64,000 bases of DNA from Hymenobacter sediminis (lineage in GTDB: Bacteria > Bacteroidota > Bacteroidia > Cytophagales > Hymenobacteraceae): NCBI RefSeq assembly GCF_003231285.1, contig NZ_QKNS01000005.1, positions 1 through 64,000 of the forward strand. Reading direction: 5' to 3'. The notes beneath the pieces are model-generated. The model had not been told where the DNA came from, ran no database searches, and saw nothing but the letters and a program-made list of their open reading frames with translations. Of the stretch, positions 8,046 to 17,355 are shown in pieces (the stretch's first letter is position 1; each line of letters opens with the position of its first letter). Made by a program: the position numbers and the translations under genes.

Positions 8046-9830
8046 TTAAGCTTCCTCGCTTTGCAACTGCCGCTCATAGAGGGCGCGGTACAAGCCTTGC
8101 TCGTCGCGCATCAGGTCTTCGTGGGTGCCGTGTTGTACGATCTGGCCGTCGTCGAGCACTAGGATTTCATCGGCTAGCTTCACGCTGCTCACACGGTGCG
8201 AAATGATGAGGCTGGTGCGGTTGTGCATGATGCGCTGCAAGGCGCCCAGGATGGCGTTTTCGGTGTTAGTATCCACCGCCGATAGGGCATCATCGAGAAT
8301 CAGAATCTTGGGCTCTTTCACCAGGGCCCGGGCAATGCTCACGCGCTGCTTTTGGCCGCCCGACAGCGTAATGCCCCGCTCGCCTACTTTGGTGTCGAAC
8401 CCTTCGGGGAAACGCAGGATGTTTTCATAGACGTTAGCATCCTTGGCGGCCTGCAGCATCTTCTCCTCGTTCGGTTCATCGAGGCCAAAGTTGATGTTGT
8501 TGCGGATGGAGTCAGAGAACAGAAAAACGTCTTGAGGCACGTAGCCGATTTGGCCGCGCAAGGCCCGTAGGGAAAGGTCGCGCACATCTACGCCGTCAAT
8601 CAGAATGCTACCATTGGTTACATCGTAAAGGCGAGAAAGCAGGGCCGCCACGGTGCTTTTGCCGGCACCGGTGTTGCCGATAACCGCTAGGGTCTGGCCC
8701 GGCCGGATGCGGAATGATACGTCGCGGAGGGCTTGGATGCCAGTATCGGGGTAGGTAAAGGTAACGTGGTCAAATACGATGTCGCCCTTGATGTCCAGTT
8801 CCAGGTTCTGGCGAGACATGATATCCGTCTGCTGGTGCAGAAACTCGTTGATGCGGGCCTGGGAGGCCTCGGCCCGTTGCACCAGAGAGCTGGTCCAGCC
8901 AAGGGCCGTTACGGGCCAGGTGAGCAGGTTCACGTAGATCAGGAACTCTGCAATGCTGCCCGTGGTGATAGTGCCGCGGATAACTTCCTGACCGCCCAGC
9001 CACACAGTAACAATGGTGCTTAAACCAATCAAAAACAGAATCAGCGGGAAAAACAGGGAGTTGACAAAGTTCAGGCTCAGCGACTTCTCCTTGTAGTGCT
9101 CCGAGGCCTCCGCAAACTGCCGGTGCGAATCTTCTTCCCGCACAAACGACTTCAGCACCCGAATGCCCGAAAAGGCCTCCTGCACGAAGGTGGTCATGGA
9201 TGCCAGGGAGCGTTGAATTTCATCAGACTTCTTTTCAATCAGGTTATTGACGTAGAAGATACTCACGCTCAGAATGGGGAGCGGCAGCAGAGTGTAAATC
9301 GTCAGTTTCACGTTCACCATGAACATGAGCGGCACGATAAGCACGAATAAGATGACAAGCTGCATGAAGTACATAAGCGCCGGCCCGATGTACATGCGCA
9401 CCCGCCCTACGTCCTCTGATATCCGCGACATCAGGTCGCCGGTGCTGTGGCGGCGGTAGAAGCTCAGCGGCAGCGACTGGTAATGCTGGTAGATTTCGTT
9501 TTTCTGGTCATTCTCTACGTGCCGGCTCATCACGATAAGCGTCTGGCGCATGAAGAATAAGAAGATGCCGCGCAGCAGGGCCATCACCAGAATTAGAATG
9601 CCATAGAGCAGCACATTGCGCCCAAATAGCTCGTACACACCACTCTGGGCCTGGGTGCCTGCATACAGGTGATAAAGGTCGATGCCTTCACTGACCAAAT
9701 CGAAGGCATAGCGCACAATTTGGGCCGGGAAGATGGCCAGCAGAGTGCTCAGGGCTACAAACAGAACCCCACCGAGGAAGTGCCATTTGTAGCGAATCAG
9801 ATACTTATTGGTAGCGGAGAGGGCGCGCAC
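8046..9830 (-). CDS. ABC half-exporter, MdlA/SmdA-like (degenerate catalytic Glu)
   Basis: 594 residues: membrane domain with about six helices (15-310), then an ATPase domain with Walker A GNTGAGKST (385-393), canonical signature LSGGQ (489-493), Walker B ILDDALSAVD and the H-loop His in IISHRVSS. The catalytic Glu after the Walker B Asp is replaced by Asp514. This mirrors the defect in the exporter at 3703-5475 (LSVGQ but Glu intact), so the pair most likely forms one heterodimer with one working and one degenerate ATP site. The substrate is unknown. Confidence 0.9.
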   Translation of the reverse strand: MRALSATNKYLIRYKWHFLGGVLFVALSTLLAIFPAQIVRYAFDLVSEGIDLYHLYAGTQAQSGVYELFGRNVLLYGILILVMALLRGIFLFFMRQTLIVMSRHVENDQKNEIYQHYQSLPLSFYRRHSTGDLMSRISEDVGRVRMYIGPALMYFMQLVILFVLIVPLMFMVNVKLTIYTLLPLPILSVSIFYVNNLIEKKSDEIQRSLASMTTFVQEAFSGIRVLKSFVREEDSHRQFAEASEHYKEKSLSLNFVNSLFFPLILFLIGLSTIVTVWLGGQEVIRGTITTGSIAEFLIYVNLLTWPVTALGWTSSLVQRAEASQARINEFLHQQTDIMSRQNLELDIKGDIVFDHVTFTYPDTGIQALRDVSFRIRPGQTLAVIGNTGAGKSTVAALLSRLYDVTNGSILIDGVDVRDLSLRALRGQIGYVPQDVFLFSDSIRNNINFGLDEPNEEKMLQAAKDANVYENILRFPEGFDTKVGERGITLSGGQKQRVSIARALVKEPKILILDDALSAVDTNTENAILGALQRIMHNRTSLIISHRVSSVKLADEILVLDDGQIVQHGTHEDLMRDEQGLYRALYERQLQSEEA

Positions 9831-10301
9831 AAAGGAGAAGTTAGATGTACAAAGACGGACAGAAACGTCTGACCGTTGCCGGTGGGGTAGGAGTTATGCC
9901 GCCAATGGCATAAGGAAGAAAACCGGTCCGTTGAGACCCTGTTGCTCGTCAGATTTGCAACAGCGGGCACAAAAGAGTAGCAGTTTGGCAACTAGAAAGT
10001 TAAAACACTGCGAAAGGGTTTTAGTCTGGCTATTGCAGGCAAGCTAAGCTGTTCGAATACAAACCTCTAAACCTAAGGGAAAGATAGATTCGGGGTGGCT
10101 GAAGTCGGAAAATCGGAGTACTTTTGCACCCGCATTGTGGAAGCCTTCAGCAAGGTGATTAAGCGGCACGGATCATTGAACGACGAGAAATAGCCACTGG
10201 GCGTTGCCACTCGTTTAAGTGAACCGGGTAGCAAGTTTTACCTGCGGAAGCTGCCGCAAAGGTACATTAACCACCCCACCCCCTTCACCTCCATAGTTGG
10301 C
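9831..10301. other. 471-bp divergent intergenic region
   Basis: Between the divergent ABC exporter and leucine dehydrogenase genes. One TACTTTTG box is seen on the plus strand (10119-10126). No box is seen for the minus-strand gene, and no small gene or known RNA motif is recognised. The leucine dehydrogenase leader would be about 170 bases, long for this window. Confidence 0.5.
10119..10126 (+). promoter_or_regulatory. -7 promoter box TACTTTTG
   Basis: Exact TAnnTTTG match, 175 bases before the leucine dehydrogenase ATG. Confidence 0.5.
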
Positions 10302-11393
10302 ATGGTAGAAACGAACGTGTTGACCGAATCGTCGGTCTTTGGGCAGATTGCCGAGTATCAGCATGAGCAGGTAGTTTTCTGCCATGACCACGAAACGGGC
10401 TTACGGGCCATTATCGGTATCCACAACACGGTGCTCGGGCCGGCGCTGGGTGGCACCCGGATGTGGCACTACACCTCCGAGGCCGAGGCCCTGAACGACG
10501 TACTGCGTCTTTCGCGCGGCATGACGTACAAAGCGGCTATTTCGGGCCTGAACCTGGGCGGGGGCAAAGCTGTCATCATCGGCGACGCCAAAACCATGAA
10601 GACGGAGGCCCTACTGCGTAAGTTCGGCCGCTTCGTACAAAACCTCAACGGCAAGTACATCACGGCCGAGGATGTGAACATGACCACCAAGGACATGGAG
10701 TACATCCGGATGGAAACCAAGCACGTGTCGGGCCTTCCCGAGAGCATGGGAGGTAGCGGCGACCCGTCGCCGGTAACGGCTTACGGCACCTACATGGGCA
10801 TGAAAGCGGCTGCCAAGAAAGCTTTCGGCTCCGATTCATTGGCTGGCAAGCGGATTGCCGTGCAGGGGGTAGGCCATGTAGGCACTTACCTGCTGGAATA
10901 TCTGCAGAAAGAAGGTGCCCAACTGGTCCTCACTGATTACTACGAAGACCGCGCCCTGGAGGCGGCTGCTCGTTTCGGCGCAAAAGTTGTGGGCCTGAAC
11001 GAAATCTACGACCAGGATGTAGATATCTACTCGCCATGCGCGCTGGGTGCTACCCTGAACGATGACACGCTCCGCCGCCTGAAGTGCCAGGTAGTAGCCG
11101 GTTGCGCCAACAACCAGCTGGCCGATGAGAACGTGCACGGTCCGGCCCTGGTAGAGCGCGGCATCATCTACGCCCCCGACTTCCTTATCAACGCGGGTGG
11201 CCTGATCAATGTATGCTCCGAGGTACAAGGCGGCAACCGCCAATCGGTCATGACCCAAACGGAGCGCATCTACGACATTACTACCCAGGTGCTCAACAAA
11301 GCCGAGCAGGAAGGCAGCCACCCCCAGGCCGCTGCTACCCGCCAGGCCGAGGAGCGCATCGCTGCCATCGGCAAGGTTAAATCAACATACTAA
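10302..11393 (+). CDS. Leucine dehydrogenase (Glu/Leu/Phe/Val family)
   Basis: 363 residues, the usual length for NAD-dependent leucine/branched-chain amino-acid dehydrogenase, which deaminates Leu/Val/Ile to 2-oxo acids. Visible features: GPALGGTRMW, Lys77 in GMTYKAAI, catalytic Lys89 in LGGGKAVI (equivalents of Lys68 and Lys80 of the Bacillus enzyme), and a Rossmann loop VQGVGHVGTYL. It is the first of three family members in the window. It may supply 2-oxo acids for branched-chain fatty acids, which is an inference from lifestyle. It precedes nusB by 96 bases. Confidence 0.9.
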   Translation: MVETNVLTESSVFGQIAEYQHEQVVFCHDHETGLRAIIGIHNTVLGPALGGTRMWHYTSEAEALNDVLRLSRGMTYKAAISGLNLGGGKAVIIGDAKTMKTEALLRKFGRFVQNLNGKYITAEDVNMTTKDMEYIRMETKHVSGLPESMGGSGDPSPVTAYGTYMGMKAAAKKAFGSDSLAGKRIAVQGVGHVGTYLLEYLQKEGAQLVLTDYYEDRALEAAARFGAKVVGLNEIYDQDVDIYSPCALGATLNDDTLRRLKCQVVAGCANNQLADENVHGPALVERGIIYAPDFLINAGGLINVCSEVQGGNRQSVMTQTERIYDITTQVLNKAEQEGSHPQAAATRQAEERIAAIGKVKSTY

Positions 11394-11403
11394 TTAAGTT
11401 ACC

Positions 11404-11485
11404 ATTTGCCAGTTATCAGTATCGTTCAGGAGCAAGCTCACCGAACAAACAACTGATAACCGGCAACTGGCAACTGACAACTCAA
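11404..11485. repeat. Wordy inverted intergenic element
   Basis: The left arm (11406-11420, built on CAGTTATCAGT) is answered by a reiterated right arm (11451-11483: AACTGATAAC, then repeated CAACTG). Pairing is imperfect. The same architecture recurs in other gaps of this window with different words. Confidence 0.5.
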
Positions 11486-11489
11486 CCCC

Positions 11490-12674
11490 ATGCTCAACCG
11501 TCGCACGCTTCGCATCAAGGTCATGCAGGCTCTGTACGCCTATCATCAGGCCGTAGGGTCCGATTTTTTATTGGCTATTGACCAGATTGCGGATGCCTTC
11601 GCGCCCGATTTGAACTCGCCGGAGCCCCAGGACCGCAAGCAGTTGCAGGGCCAGCGGAAAATGGCCGAGGTCATTTTTAAAGAATGGCACAAGACTGCCG
11701 AGGAGCCGGAGAAAACCGATGACGCGGAGGTGAATGATGCCGTGCGCGACGCCATTAAGTATTACCAGCAGGCCGTAGCCAAAGATGCTTCTTTCTACGG
11801 TGGACAGATGGTGCACGCCGCCGAGAGCATCCACGACCAGTACATTCACTTGCTCAATATCCCGGAGGCGCTGCTGCAGGTAATTGAGGAGGAAAAAGTG
11901 CGCGACTCGCGCCGCTTTACGGCAGCCAAGGAGCCCCTACTGGACGCCACGCGCCTGCAGGAAAACCCGGTAATCGAAAAGCTCATCAACAACATTCAGC
12001 TGCAGGACCTCACTATTCGCCGCTCCTTGAAGTGGCACGGCGAGGACGAGTTGGACGCTCTGCGCAACGCTTGGCGCAACGAGATGAAGCAGGATCCGGA
12101 GCTGCTGAGCTACCTGGCCGCCCCGGCTGGCAACTACCAGGAGGACCAGGAAGTTCTGAAGCACATCTATAAAACGTATGTGTTCAAGGGCGAAAGCCTG
12201 CCGGCCTATATTGAGGAGGACGACCTGAACTGGGAGGAAAACCGCGCCATCGTGAAGAACCTGGTGGTGAAAACCGTCAAGATGCTCGACGAGGCGGCCG
12301 ATGAAAACCTGGTGCTGATGTCGCTTTCCGCCAACTGGCAGGAAGACAAGGAGTTTGCTGAAAGCCTATACAAGCAGACCTTGGCCGACGACGAGAAGTA
12401 TGAGAAGCTGATTGCTGAGTCGGTGCAGAACTGGGATGTGGAGCGTGTAGCTCTCACCGATAAGATTCTGCTGAAAATGGCCCTCTGCGAAATGCACCTT
12501 TTCCGGGCTATTCCGGTGAAAGTGACCATCAACGAGTACATCGAAATCAGCAAGATGTACAGCACGCCCAAGAGCAAGCAGTTTGTGAACGGGATTCTGG
12601 ATAAATTGGCGCAGGATCTGACGGCCAGCGGCGCCATCCGCAAGTCAGGTCGTGGGTTGCTGGATAACCAGTAA
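11490..12674 (+). CDS. nusB: Transcription antitermination factor NusB (long Bacteroidota form)
   Basis: 394 residues. The C-terminal 130 or so residues are a NusB domain (DKILLKMALCEMHLF, VKVTINEYIEISK, FVNGILDKL), which binds boxA RNA with NusE for rRNA antitermination. The preceding 250 or so residues are mostly helical and charged, starting MLNRRTLRIKVMQALYAY, which itself looks like the first NusB helix. Such extension is characteristic of Bacteroidota NusB proteins. It heads the conserved run to coaE. Confidence 0.92.
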   Translation: MLNRRTLRIKVMQALYAYHQAVGSDFLLAIDQIADAFAPDLNSPEPQDRKQLQGQRKMAEVIFKEWHKTAEEPEKTDDAEVNDAVRDAIKYYQQAVAKDASFYGGQMVHAAESIHDQYIHLLNIPEALLQVIEEEKVRDSRRFTAAKEPLLDATRLQENPVIEKLINNIQLQDLTIRRSLKWHGEDELDALRNAWRNEMKQDPELLSYLAAPAGNYQEDQEVLKHIYKTYVFKGESLPAYIEEDDLNWEENRAIVKNLVVKTVKMLDEAADENLVLMSLSANWQEDKEFAESLYKQTLADDEKYEKLIAESVQNWDVERVALTDKILLKMALCEMHLFRAIPVKVTINEYIEISKMYSTPKSKQFVNGILDKLAQDLTASGAIRKSGRGLLDNQ

Positions 12675-12800
12675 GACCGGCCGAGCAGGGGCAAGAGAAG
12701 ATAGGTATATTCTGAATTTTCTATATCCTGCGGCGCGGTTCTACGTAGTTACCATCACTCCCATCCTTACTTTCCACCCTCGTACTCATTTCTCTGCATC

Positions 12801-13112
12801 ATGAGTAGCAAAACCACCACCGGCATCCTCTGCTTCGCCGGCGGCGCCCTCACTGGGGCCGTTATCGGACTTCTGTACGCACCTGAAAAAGGTCGCGAAA
12901 CCCGTAGCTGGCTGAGCTATCAGCTGGAGAAATACCGCGAAACCCTGGCTGACCTGACCGAGAACCTGGTTACGAGTCGCGCCGACCAGGGACCTAGCTC
13001 CGCCAAAAGCGAAGGCCAGCGCGTGATTCAGGACGCTAAGAGCAAGGCGGAACAGCTCCTCGGCGATGTTGATCAACTCATCAACCAGATCAACTCTCGG
13101 AAATCGATTTAA
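12801..13112 (+). CDS. YtxH domain protein
   Basis: 103 residues: a short N-terminal glycine-rich hydrophobic segment (about 7-26, ILCFAGGALTGAVIGLLYAP) followed by EKGRETRSWL and a long charged helix, the YtxH pattern. These small membrane-anchored proteins are often linked to general stress; the exact role is unknown. It lies between nusB and the isocitrate dehydrogenase gene. Confidence 0.8.
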   Translation: MSSKTTTGILCFAGGALTGAVIGLLYAPEKGRETRSWLSYQLEKYRETLADLTENLVTSRADQGPSSAKSEGQRVIQDAKSKAEQLLGDVDQLINQINSRKSI

Positions 13113-13120
13113 GCAACCAT

Positions 13121-13189
13121 GCTGATGCGCTAATGTGCTGATGTGCTGATGGACAGGAAACTGCCGCCAGCGCGTCAGCACATTATCAT
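13121..13189. repeat. Wordy inverted intergenic element
   Basis: Left arm 13121-13151 reiterates the word GTGCTGAT; right arm 13168-13189 carries its complement (GTCAGCACATTATCAT). Arms pair imperfectly around a short spacer. It sits just behind the ytxH stop codon. Confidence 0.55.
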
Positions 13190-13212
13190 TTTTACTACCC
13201 GCCAATCGTGGG

Positions 13213-13220
13213 TACCTTTG
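13213..13220 (+). promoter_or_regulatory. -7 promoter box TACCTTTG
   Basis: Exact TAnnTTTG match 130 bases before the isocitrate dehydrogenase start codon; no -33 element is obvious. Confidence 0.5.
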
Positions 13221-13349
13221 CAGCCCGTAAGCAATGGTTTTCGGTACCTGATCAAACAGTCTAGAAACTACTGCCACTTACTGGAATAACGAGGCGGCCG
13301 TTTAGGCCCTTGCCTACCCCCACTTGCCCATTAACCCCAACTCAATAGA

Positions 13350-14354
13350 ATGCATCTCATCACTCTCATCCCCGGCGACGGCATTGGCCCCGAAATCACG
13401 AAAGCAGTAACCGATATTTTCGCGGCGGCGCAAGTGCCGGTGCAATGGGAGGAGCAGAACGCGGGCCAGACGACCTTCGACCAATCGGGTGAGCTGCTGC
13501 CTCAGGCTCTGCTCACGTCGCTGGAAAAGAACAAGGTAGCCCTGAAAGGCCCCATCACTACCCCCGTCGGCAAGGGCTTCCGGAGCATCAACGTAACGTT
13601 GCGCCAGAAGTACGACCTCTACCAGAACGTACGCCCCTCCAAAACTACTGAGGGCATCCAGACGCGCTATGAGGGCATTGACTTGGTGTTGTTCCGCGAG
13701 AACACCGAAGGCCTGTACGCAGGCCTGGAGGTGTGGGATGAGCACAACGGCATTGGCGACTCTATTGCCCGCGTAACGGTAGCTGGGGCGCGCAAAATCT
13801 GCCGCGCAGCGTTTGCTTACGCTGCCAAGCATGGCCGCAAAAAAGTAACGTTGGCCCACAAAGCAAACATCCTGAAAGTGCCCGGCAAGATTATGTTGGA
13901 TGCTGCTCAGGAAGCTGCCCGCGAGTATCCGCAAATTCAGTACGAAGACAAGATCATCGACAACATGTGCATGCAGCTCGTTGGCAAGCCTGAGCAGTTC
14001 GATGTGATTGTAACCACCAACCTGTTCGGCGACATCCTTTCGGACCTGTGCGCGGGCTTGGTAGGTGGCCTGGGGGTAGTGGCCGGCGCCAACATCGGCG
14101 ACGAAATGGCTATTTTCGAGGCAGTGCATGGCTCGGCTCCGGACATTGCCGGCCAAGGCAAAGCCAACCCCACGGCTCTGTTGCGCTCGGCCCTGATGAT
14201 GCTGCACCACATTGGGGAGCATGAGCACGCCAACAACATCGAGCGGGCCCTGGAAGCTACCCTGAAGGACAAAGCCAAGTGCACCGGCGACCTGGGCGGC
14301 TCGGCTTCGACCAGCGAATTCGCGCAGGCTATCATTGAGAACCTGAACAAGTAA
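13350..14354 (+). CDS. NAD-dependent isocitrate dehydrogenase (IDH3-like)
   Basis: 334 residues of the isocitrate/isopropylmalate dehydrogenase family. [10 protein letters not shown] opens the protein. The substrate loop [18 protein letters not shown], the metal-binding DxxxD region [14 protein letters not shown] and the NAD-binding [15 protein letters not shown] are visible. The SxNVxLR loop and short length fit NAD-dependent isocitrate dehydrogenase of the TCA cycle better than LeuB or NADP-type Icd. It has its own promoter box and a hairpin behind it, so it seems an inserted independent unit within the nusB-coaE run. Confidence 0.85.
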   Translation: MHLITLIPGDGIGPEITKAVTDIFAAAQVPVQWEEQNAGQTTFDQSGELLPQALLTSLEKNKVALKGPITTPVGKGFRSINVTLRQKYDLYQNVRPSKTTEGIQTRYEGIDLVLFRENTEGLYAGLEVWDEHNGIGDSIARVTVAGARKICRAAFAYAAKHGRKKVTLAHKANILKVPGKIMLDAAQEAAREYPQIQYEDKIIDNMCMQLVGKPEQFDVIVTTNLFGDILSDLCAGLVGGLGVVAGANIGDEMAIFEAVHGSAPDIAGQGKANPTALLRSALMMLHHIGEHEHANNIERALEATLKDKAKCTGDLGGSASTSEFAQAIIENLNK

Positions 14355-14362
14355 TGACGGGT

Positions 14363-14416
14363 TGTCATCCTGACCGGGGGTAGGAGGCTACGCTTCTTTC
14401 TTCCGGCGGGATGACA
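14363..14416. repeat. TGTCATCC palindromic element
   Basis: Left arm 14363-14377 (TGTCATCCTGACCGG) pairs with 14403-14416 (ending GGGATGACA) with one bulge. It lies just behind the isocitrate dehydrogenase gene and could act as its terminator or be one copy of a dispersed repeat; no T-run follows. Confidence 0.5.
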
Positions 14417-14524
14417 GCCTGAACTACTCACCGGCAACGAATTATGCCGTACTTTCACGGGTAGTAAACTTCTTTTTTCAGTAAGCGACTGACGCACACA
14501 AGTCAGCGCCTTTTTCCGATTATC

Positions 14525-15049
14525 ATGAAACGCAATCTGTTTTCAGCTTTCCTGCTCTCCGGCGCGCTGCTGCTGGGCGCTTGCAACAATAACAAGGCAG
14601 AGGTTGGTGCCGAGGGCATGAACGCCGCCGCGGCCAATGCCAACGACGCTACAGCTGCGCCGGTGGTAGACAACCCCAACGTAACCAACGAAACCGAAGC
14701 CCCGAACCCCAATGCTCCGGTGATGACCTTCGCTGTATCGGAGCACGACTTCGGCGACATTAAGCCCGGCGACGTGGTAAAGCACACGTTCGAGTTCACC
14801 AACACTGGCAAGTCGCCGCTGCTGATTGAAAACGCTACGGCTTCCTGCGGCTGCACTACCCCCAACTGGACCAAAGAACCCATTGCTCCCGGCGCGAAAG
14901 GCACCATTGATGTGCAGTTTGACTCCCATGGCAAATCGGGCATCCAGAACAAAGAGGTAGCCATTCAGGCCAACACCCAGCCCAGCATCACGAAGGTGGT
15001 TATCAAAACCAACATTCTCTCCGACGGCCAGAATGGCCCGACGCGCTAA
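14525..15049 (+). CDS. DUF1573 lipoprotein
   Basis: 174 residues. A lipoprotein signal ends in the lipobox LLGAC (Cys20). An Ala/Asn-rich linker follows, then a DUF1573 beta-sandwich domain (about 70-165: [39 protein letters not shown]). DUF1573 proteins are common in Bacteroidota envelopes; the function is unknown. Its place before yajC and coaE is a recurrent Bacteroidota arrangement. Confidence 0.85.
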   Translation: MKRNLFSAFLLSGALLLGACNNNKAEVGAEGMNAAAANANDATAAPVVDNPNVTNETEAPNPNAPVMTFAVSEHDFGDIKPGDVVKHTFEFTNTGKSPLLIENATASCGCTTPNWTKEPIAPGAKGTIDVQFDSHGKSGIQNKEVAIQANTQPSITKVVIKTNILSDGQNGPTR

Positions 15050-15146
15050 CTAACTTTAGAGGTTAAGAAGTTAGAAGGTTGAAGTTTAGACTGGTGTAGG
15101 CTAGTCGGGCTTCAGCCTTCTACTTTTTTCTTTTCTACCTTACTCA
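15050..15146. repeat. Wordy inverted intergenic element
   Basis: Purine-rich left arm just after the DUF1573 stop (15050-15090, words AGAAGTTAGAAGGTTGAAG) and pyrimidine-rich right arm before yajC (15108-15146, words TTCAGCCTTCTAC). The arms are imperfect complements. Confidence 0.5.
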
Positions 15147-15160
15147 GCACACCAAACCCT

Positions 15161-15496
15161 ATGTTTGCTACGCTTCTACTCCAAGCTGCCCCCGCTACAA
15201 CTTCAGGAGGCCTGCTTTCCTACCTGCCCCTGGTGGCCATGGTAGTGGTGATGTATTTCTTTATGATCCGGCCCCAGCAGCGCCGCTCGGCAGAGGCCAA
15301 AAAATTCCGGGCTTCGCTGGCTAAGGGTGCCAACGTGGTAACCATTGGAGGGCTGCACGGCAAGATTGTGGACGTGAGCGAGGAAACCGTAACCGTGGAG
15401 GTGGACAAGGGCGTTCGTTTGCGCTTCGACCGCTCGGCTATTGCCCGCGAAGTAGCCGGCAAAAACTCTGCTCCGGCTCCTGCACCGGCTGCGTAA
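15161..15496 (+). CDS. yajC: Preprotein translocase accessory subunit YajC
   Basis: 111 residues. One transmembrane helix (about 21-38, YLPLVAMVVVMYFFMI) is followed by the hallmark RPQQRR and a small beta domain (NVVTIGGLHGKIVDV). It binds SecDF and assists protein export. The C-terminus is a short Ala-Pro tail. Confidence 0.95.
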   Translation: MFATLLLQAAPATTSGGLLSYLPLVAMVVVMYFFMIRPQQRRSAEAKKFRASLAKGANVVTIGGLHGKIVDVSEETVTVEVDKGVRLRFDRSAIAREVAGKNSAPAPAPAA

Positions 15497-15669
15497 TCTT
15501 TACTGCAGAAGTATCCCGAAGCGGCATTTTCAGCGTGCGTCAGAACGACAGGGGTAGTACCTTGTCGGGGCGATAGTGCTGGGCGGGTGTGGTGCCCGTG
15601 GTGCTGCTTCGGGATATTCTTTTTCTCATTTTACCTCTTTGCGTTGTGCCCTCTGTACGCCCCGTCCGT

Positions 15670-16611
15670 ATGCTGCGCTGGTTCATCACCCCGTTTTTCG
15701 GGCAGGAACGAAGCTATTGGCGGGCCGTAGTAGGGTGCTTTCTGGTGGCCAGCACGTTCTGGCTGCTTAATGCGCTCAACAAGACGTACACTACCCGCAT
15801 TACCTACCCCCTGGCGTGGCGCTACGATGAAAGCCGGTTTATTCCAGTGCAGCCCCTACCCAAGGAGGTGCCTGTGAATGTAACCGGCCGAGGCTGGAAG
15901 CTGCTGCGCCGGCAGCTGATGCTGGATGTAAAGCCCGCGGAGCTAACCCTGAGCACACCGGCCGCCACCCGCTACGTTACTGCGCGCGCCATCCGGCCAG
16001 CTCTACAGCAGGCTATGGAAGGCCTGCAGTTCAACTATTTGCTTTCCGATACGCTCTGGGTTGAGCTGGATCAACTTGTGAGCCGGCGCCTCCCTCTGGG
16101 CCTAAGCCCGGCCACCAATGGTTCGGCGTTGCCTTATGATGCGCACTTCGAGCCGGCCAGCGTGGTGTTTCGGGGGCCGGCCAGCAAGGTGAGTCGGTTG
16201 CCCAATCCCTACCCCGTGCACCTGCCGCAAGCCCCGGCCGGCTCCTCAACTGGCGACATTAGAGTGCCCATTGGCGGGCCAGATCTGGTGCAGACTAATG
16301 TACAGGATGTGCGGGTGCGCCTGCTGCGTCGCCCCGTGGTAACTGTGCCGGTTGAGGTAGTGCCGGAGCTGCTGGATGCTCCCGAAGGGCAACAGTACCA
16401 GTTCTCGCCGGGCACGGTGCGGGTACAGTTGCAGTTCTTCCCCGAAGATACGGCAGGCTTCCGGCGAGAGCAGGTGCGGGTGCAACTGCACTTCGGGCAG
16501 TTTATCAATCAAGACTCCAGCCTGCAGCCCTTTCTGGCTGAAAAGCCCGCGCGGGCCCGTGGCTACCTGGTCCTCACGCGCGGGGTGCAGGTACACGCGG
16601 TGGAAAAATAA
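15670..16611 (+). CDS. CdaR/YbbR-like domain protein
   Basis: 313 residues: a cytoplasmic N-terminus, one membrane helix (about 22-40, VVGCFLVASTFWLLNAL) and two or more YbbR-type beta repeats (PKEVPVNVTGRGWKLL, PYDAHFEPASVVFRGP, TVPVEVVPELLDAP). YbbR/CdaR proteins regulate cyclic-di-AMP cyclase in other phyla, but no cyclase gene is seen here. The ATG at 15670 fits the family; the frame also opens at 15589. It sits directly before coaE, as in many Bacteroidota. Confidence 0.8.
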   Translation: MLRWFITPFFGQERSYWRAVVGCFLVASTFWLLNALNKTYTTRITYPLAWRYDESRFIPVQPLPKEVPVNVTGRGWKLLRRQLMLDVKPAELTLSTPAATRYVTARAIRPALQQAMEGLQFNYLLSDTLWVELDQLVSRRLPLGLSPATNGSALPYDAHFEPASVVFRGPASKVSRLPNPYPVHLPQAPAGSSTGDIRVPIGGPDLVQTNVQDVRVRLLRRPVVTVPVEVVPELLDAPEGQQYQFSPGTVRVQLQFFPEDTAGFRREQVRVQLHFGQFINQDSSLQPFLAEKPARARGYLVLTRGVQVHAVEK

Positions 16612-16647
16612 TGGGCTGCCCAGAAGATTATTACTCCTGAACGTGCA

Positions 16648-17241
16648 ATGCTGAAAATTGGAATTACGGGCGGAATAGGCTCGGGTAAAAGCGTAGTGTG
16701 CCGGCTGTTTCAGGTGCTGGGAGCGCCAGTATATGACTCCGACGCCCGCGCTAAATGGGTAATGGCCCACGACGTGTTCCTGCGCGATGAACTCATAGCT
16801 GCTTTCGGCCCTGAAACCTTCGACGCGCAAGGGCAGCTTAACCGCACTTATCTGGCGCGGGTGGCTTTCCCTGACCCAGCCCAGCTTGCCCGGCTCAATG
16901 CGCTGGTTCACCCCCACGTTGGCCGCGACTTTTCCCAGTGGGTTGCCGCTCGCCAGGCTGAGGGCTACCCCTATATTCTGAAGGAAGCCGCGTTACTGTA
17001 TGAGTCGGGGGCCTACAAGCAGCTGGACCATGTTATCACCGTATTCGCCCCGCTGGAAATTAGGCAGGCGCGGGTGCTGCTCCGCGACCCGCACCGCACC
17101 GCCGATGACATTCAGAACATCATTGGTAAGCAGATGAGCGAAGACGAAAAGCTACAGCGCGCCGACTACGTCATCCACAACGACGACCAGCACCTCCTTA
17201 TCCCGCAGGTGCTGCGGCTGGATGAGGAGTTCAAACGCTAA
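16648..17241 (+). CDS. coaE: Dephospho-CoA kinase
   Basis: 197 residues. CoaE phosphorylates dephospho-CoA, the last step of coenzyme A synthesis. P-loop GITGGIGSGKS (residues 5-15), the DSDARAKWVM region and KEAALLYESGAY are typical. It closes the nusB-coaE run and ends in a perfect 20-bp hairpin. Confidence 0.95.
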   Translation: MLKIGITGGIGSGKSVVCRLFQVLGAPVYDSDARAKWVMAHDVFLRDELIAAFGPETFDAQGQLNRTYLARVAFPDPAQLARLNALVHPHVGRDFSQWVAARQAEGYPYILKEAALLYESGAYKQLDHVITVFAPLEIRQARVLLRDPHRTADDIQNIIGKQMSEDEKLQRADYVIHNDDQHLLIPQVLRLDEEFKR

Positions 17242-17255
17242 ATTCTTACCTCCCG

Positions 17256-17305
17256 AAAATCAACAGGCCCTTGCTACGCGTACGCAGCAAGGGCCTGTTG
17301 ATTTT
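17256..17305. terminator. Bidirectional terminator, 20-bp perfect stem
   Basis: Arms 17256-17275 and 17286-17305 are exact complements with a 10-base loop that contains its own GCGTACGC palindrome. It sits between convergent coaE and the GNAT gene. Confidence 0.85.
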
Positions 17306-17355
17306 ATTGGTCTCATGGGGGCTTTGCCATAACAGCCCGCTAATTCACTTCTTGT

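Noticed and set aside
9808..10047. Open frame on the plus strand across the ABC exporter 5' end and spacer
   Set aside because: It overlaps the real exporter gene antisense, has basic low-quality composition and no recognisable domain.
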